Shown here: in pieces, positions 6,823 to 7,105 of the stretch | Layout: every line of letters begins with the position of its first letter | How positions within the stretch are numbered: the stretch's first letter is position 1 | NCBI GenBank assembly: GCA_023418355.1 | Contig: JAEZZU010000121.1 | Coordinates: 1-7,105 of the forward strand | Direction: 5' to 3' | DNA length: 7,105 nucleotides | Source of the DNA: Pseudomonadota bacterium | GTDB taxonomy: Bacteria; Pseudomonadota; Gammaproteobacteria; Burkholderiales; Burkholderiaceae_C | Program-made: the position numbers and the translations under genes | The notes under the pieces: generated by a model | What the model was told of the DNA's origin: nothing | Seen by the model: only the letters and a program-made list of their open reading frames with translations | Databases searched by the model: none

Positions 6823-6861
6823 CTCCCTCTCCCGCTTGCGAGAGAGGGCTGGGGTGAGGGT
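6823..6861 (+). repeat. Palindromic intergenic repeat, copy 4
   Basis: CCCTCTCCCGC (6825-6835), TT, GCGAGAGAGGG (6838-6848): 11-bp arms with one mismatch, then CTGGGGTGAGGG. It lies 15 bp after the end of copy 4's neighbouring AGCGCT-type repeat and about 10-15 bp before copy 5, in the same orientation. Confidence 0.8.
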
Positions 6862-6869
6862 CTAACTTT

Positions 6870-6914
6870 CGCTGGCTCCCTCTCCCGCTTGCGGGAGAGG
6901 GTTGGGGTGAGGGT
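6870..6914 (+). repeat. Palindromic intergenic repeat, copy 5
   Basis: CCCTCTCCCGC (6878-6888), TT, GCGGGAGAGGG (6891-6901): perfect 11-bp arms, then TTGGGGTGAGGG. It lies 25-60 bp beyond the stop of the DMT-exporter gene and could form its 3' stem-loop, although no T-tract follows on that strand. Confidence 0.85.
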
Positions 6915-6938
6915 ACATGGGCAGCCTGTCTTCGCGAT

Positions 6939-7105
6939 TTACTCGCGCGTCGCCCACCAGCACACCAGTGAGCCCGTTGTAATCAGCACCACGCCCTGCC
7001 AGAACGGCAGGCCCGGCTGCACGGCCAGCCACACGCTGGCCATCAGTGCCGAAAGCACGGGGGTGAAGTACGAGCCCGCAGCCATCACGGCCAGATTGCC
7101 GCGCT
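6939..7105 (-). CDS. EamA/DMT-family exporter, YddG-like (C-terminal fragment)
   Basis: The reverse strand is open from the window edge to TAA at 6939-6941, giving the last 55 codons of a gene whose start lies outside. The peptide has two hydrophobic segments, NLAVMAAGSYFTPVLSALMA and FWQGVVLITTGSLVCWWATRE. These match, from memory, the last two helices of YddG, the inner-membrane exporter of aromatic amino acids in the drug/metabolite transporter superfamily (ten helices, about 290-300 residues). SYFTP within the penultimate helix and the terminal GSLVCWWATR are the most telling parts. The substrate cannot be assigned from this fragment. It converges with recX across the repeat-rich gap. Confidence 0.75.
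   Translation of the reverse strand, partial: RGNLAVMAAGSYFTPVLSALMASVWLAVQPGLPFWQGVVLITTGSLVCWWATRE

Larger units (their letters stand above)
6525..6938. other. Gene-free intergenic region rich in palindromic repeats
   Basis: This 414-bp stretch separates the convergent recX and DMT-exporter genes. Open frames in it arise from strand-biased G-rich and C-rich repeats and encode low-complexity Pro/Gly/Ser-rich peptides with no recognisable domain or ribosome site. It holds five palindromic G/C-rich elements and one copy of the dispersed AGCGCT repeat, listed separately. The part from about 6712 to 6786 shows no feature that I can assign. Confidence 0.75.

Noticed and set aside
6525..6938. CRISPR array as an explanation for the repeat cluster
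   Set aside because: Repeat spacing is irregular, orientation is mixed, copies are diverged, and no unique spacers of uniform size are present.

Overview
The window is about 7.1 kb of high-GC, densely coding bacterial chromosome. The RecA and RecX sequences, a Bug-type solute-binding protein, a TctE/TctD-like two-component pair and short dispersed repeats of the AGCGCT(G/A)G(C/T)AGCTATGAA type together point to a betaproteobacterium, most likely Comamonadaceae (Comamonas or a close relative). That assignment comes from family knowledge and recognition, not from a search.

Layout, left to right. (1) 1-727, minus: a tripartite-tricarboxylate (Bug/TctC) periplasmic binding protein, cut by the window edge. 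(2) 728-850: a divergent promoter region holding a 14-bp imperfect dyad that fits a LysR-type operator. (3) 851-1837, plus: a GcvA-like LysR regulator with a GTG start. (4) About 1838-1863: a weak shared hairpin between two convergent genes. (5) 1850-4082, minus: a response regulator followed by its sensor kinase, in the order regulator then kinase, separated by a hairpin-forming repeat; a good sigma-70-like promoter lies upstream of the regulator. (6) 4244-4747, minus: a MarR-family regulator. (7) 4748-4887: a shared divergent promoter region. (8) 4888-6524, plus: recA and recX, separated by a very strong intrinsic terminator. (9) 6525-6938: a gene-free stretch packed with G/C-rich palindromic repeats. 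(10) 6939-7105, minus: the last 55 codons of a YddG-like EamA/DMT exporter.

Two functional themes stand out. The right-hand half is an SOS module. Two LexA boxes (one perfect CTGT-N8-ACAG, one with a single mismatch) lie in tandem, 17 bp apart, upstream of recA; a leader hairpin follows; then come recA, a 17-bp-stem terminator, and recX, which starts 5 nt after the T-tract and has no separate Shine-Dalgarno. RecX, which modulates RecA, is therefore probably made at a low level by readthrough. The left-hand half is an uptake/regulation module: a binding protein, a divergent LysR regulator, and a two-component pair of the type that often controls tricarboxylate transport. No TctA/TctB membrane components are visible, so any link between these genes is inference.

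I see no wholly new gene system. The most interesting material is regulatory: the tandem SOS boxes with leader hairpin, the recA-recX attenuator that appears to be built from a dispersed genomic repeat, copies of the same repeat between the two-component genes and at the 3' end of the kinase gene, and the cluster of five palindromic elements after recX.
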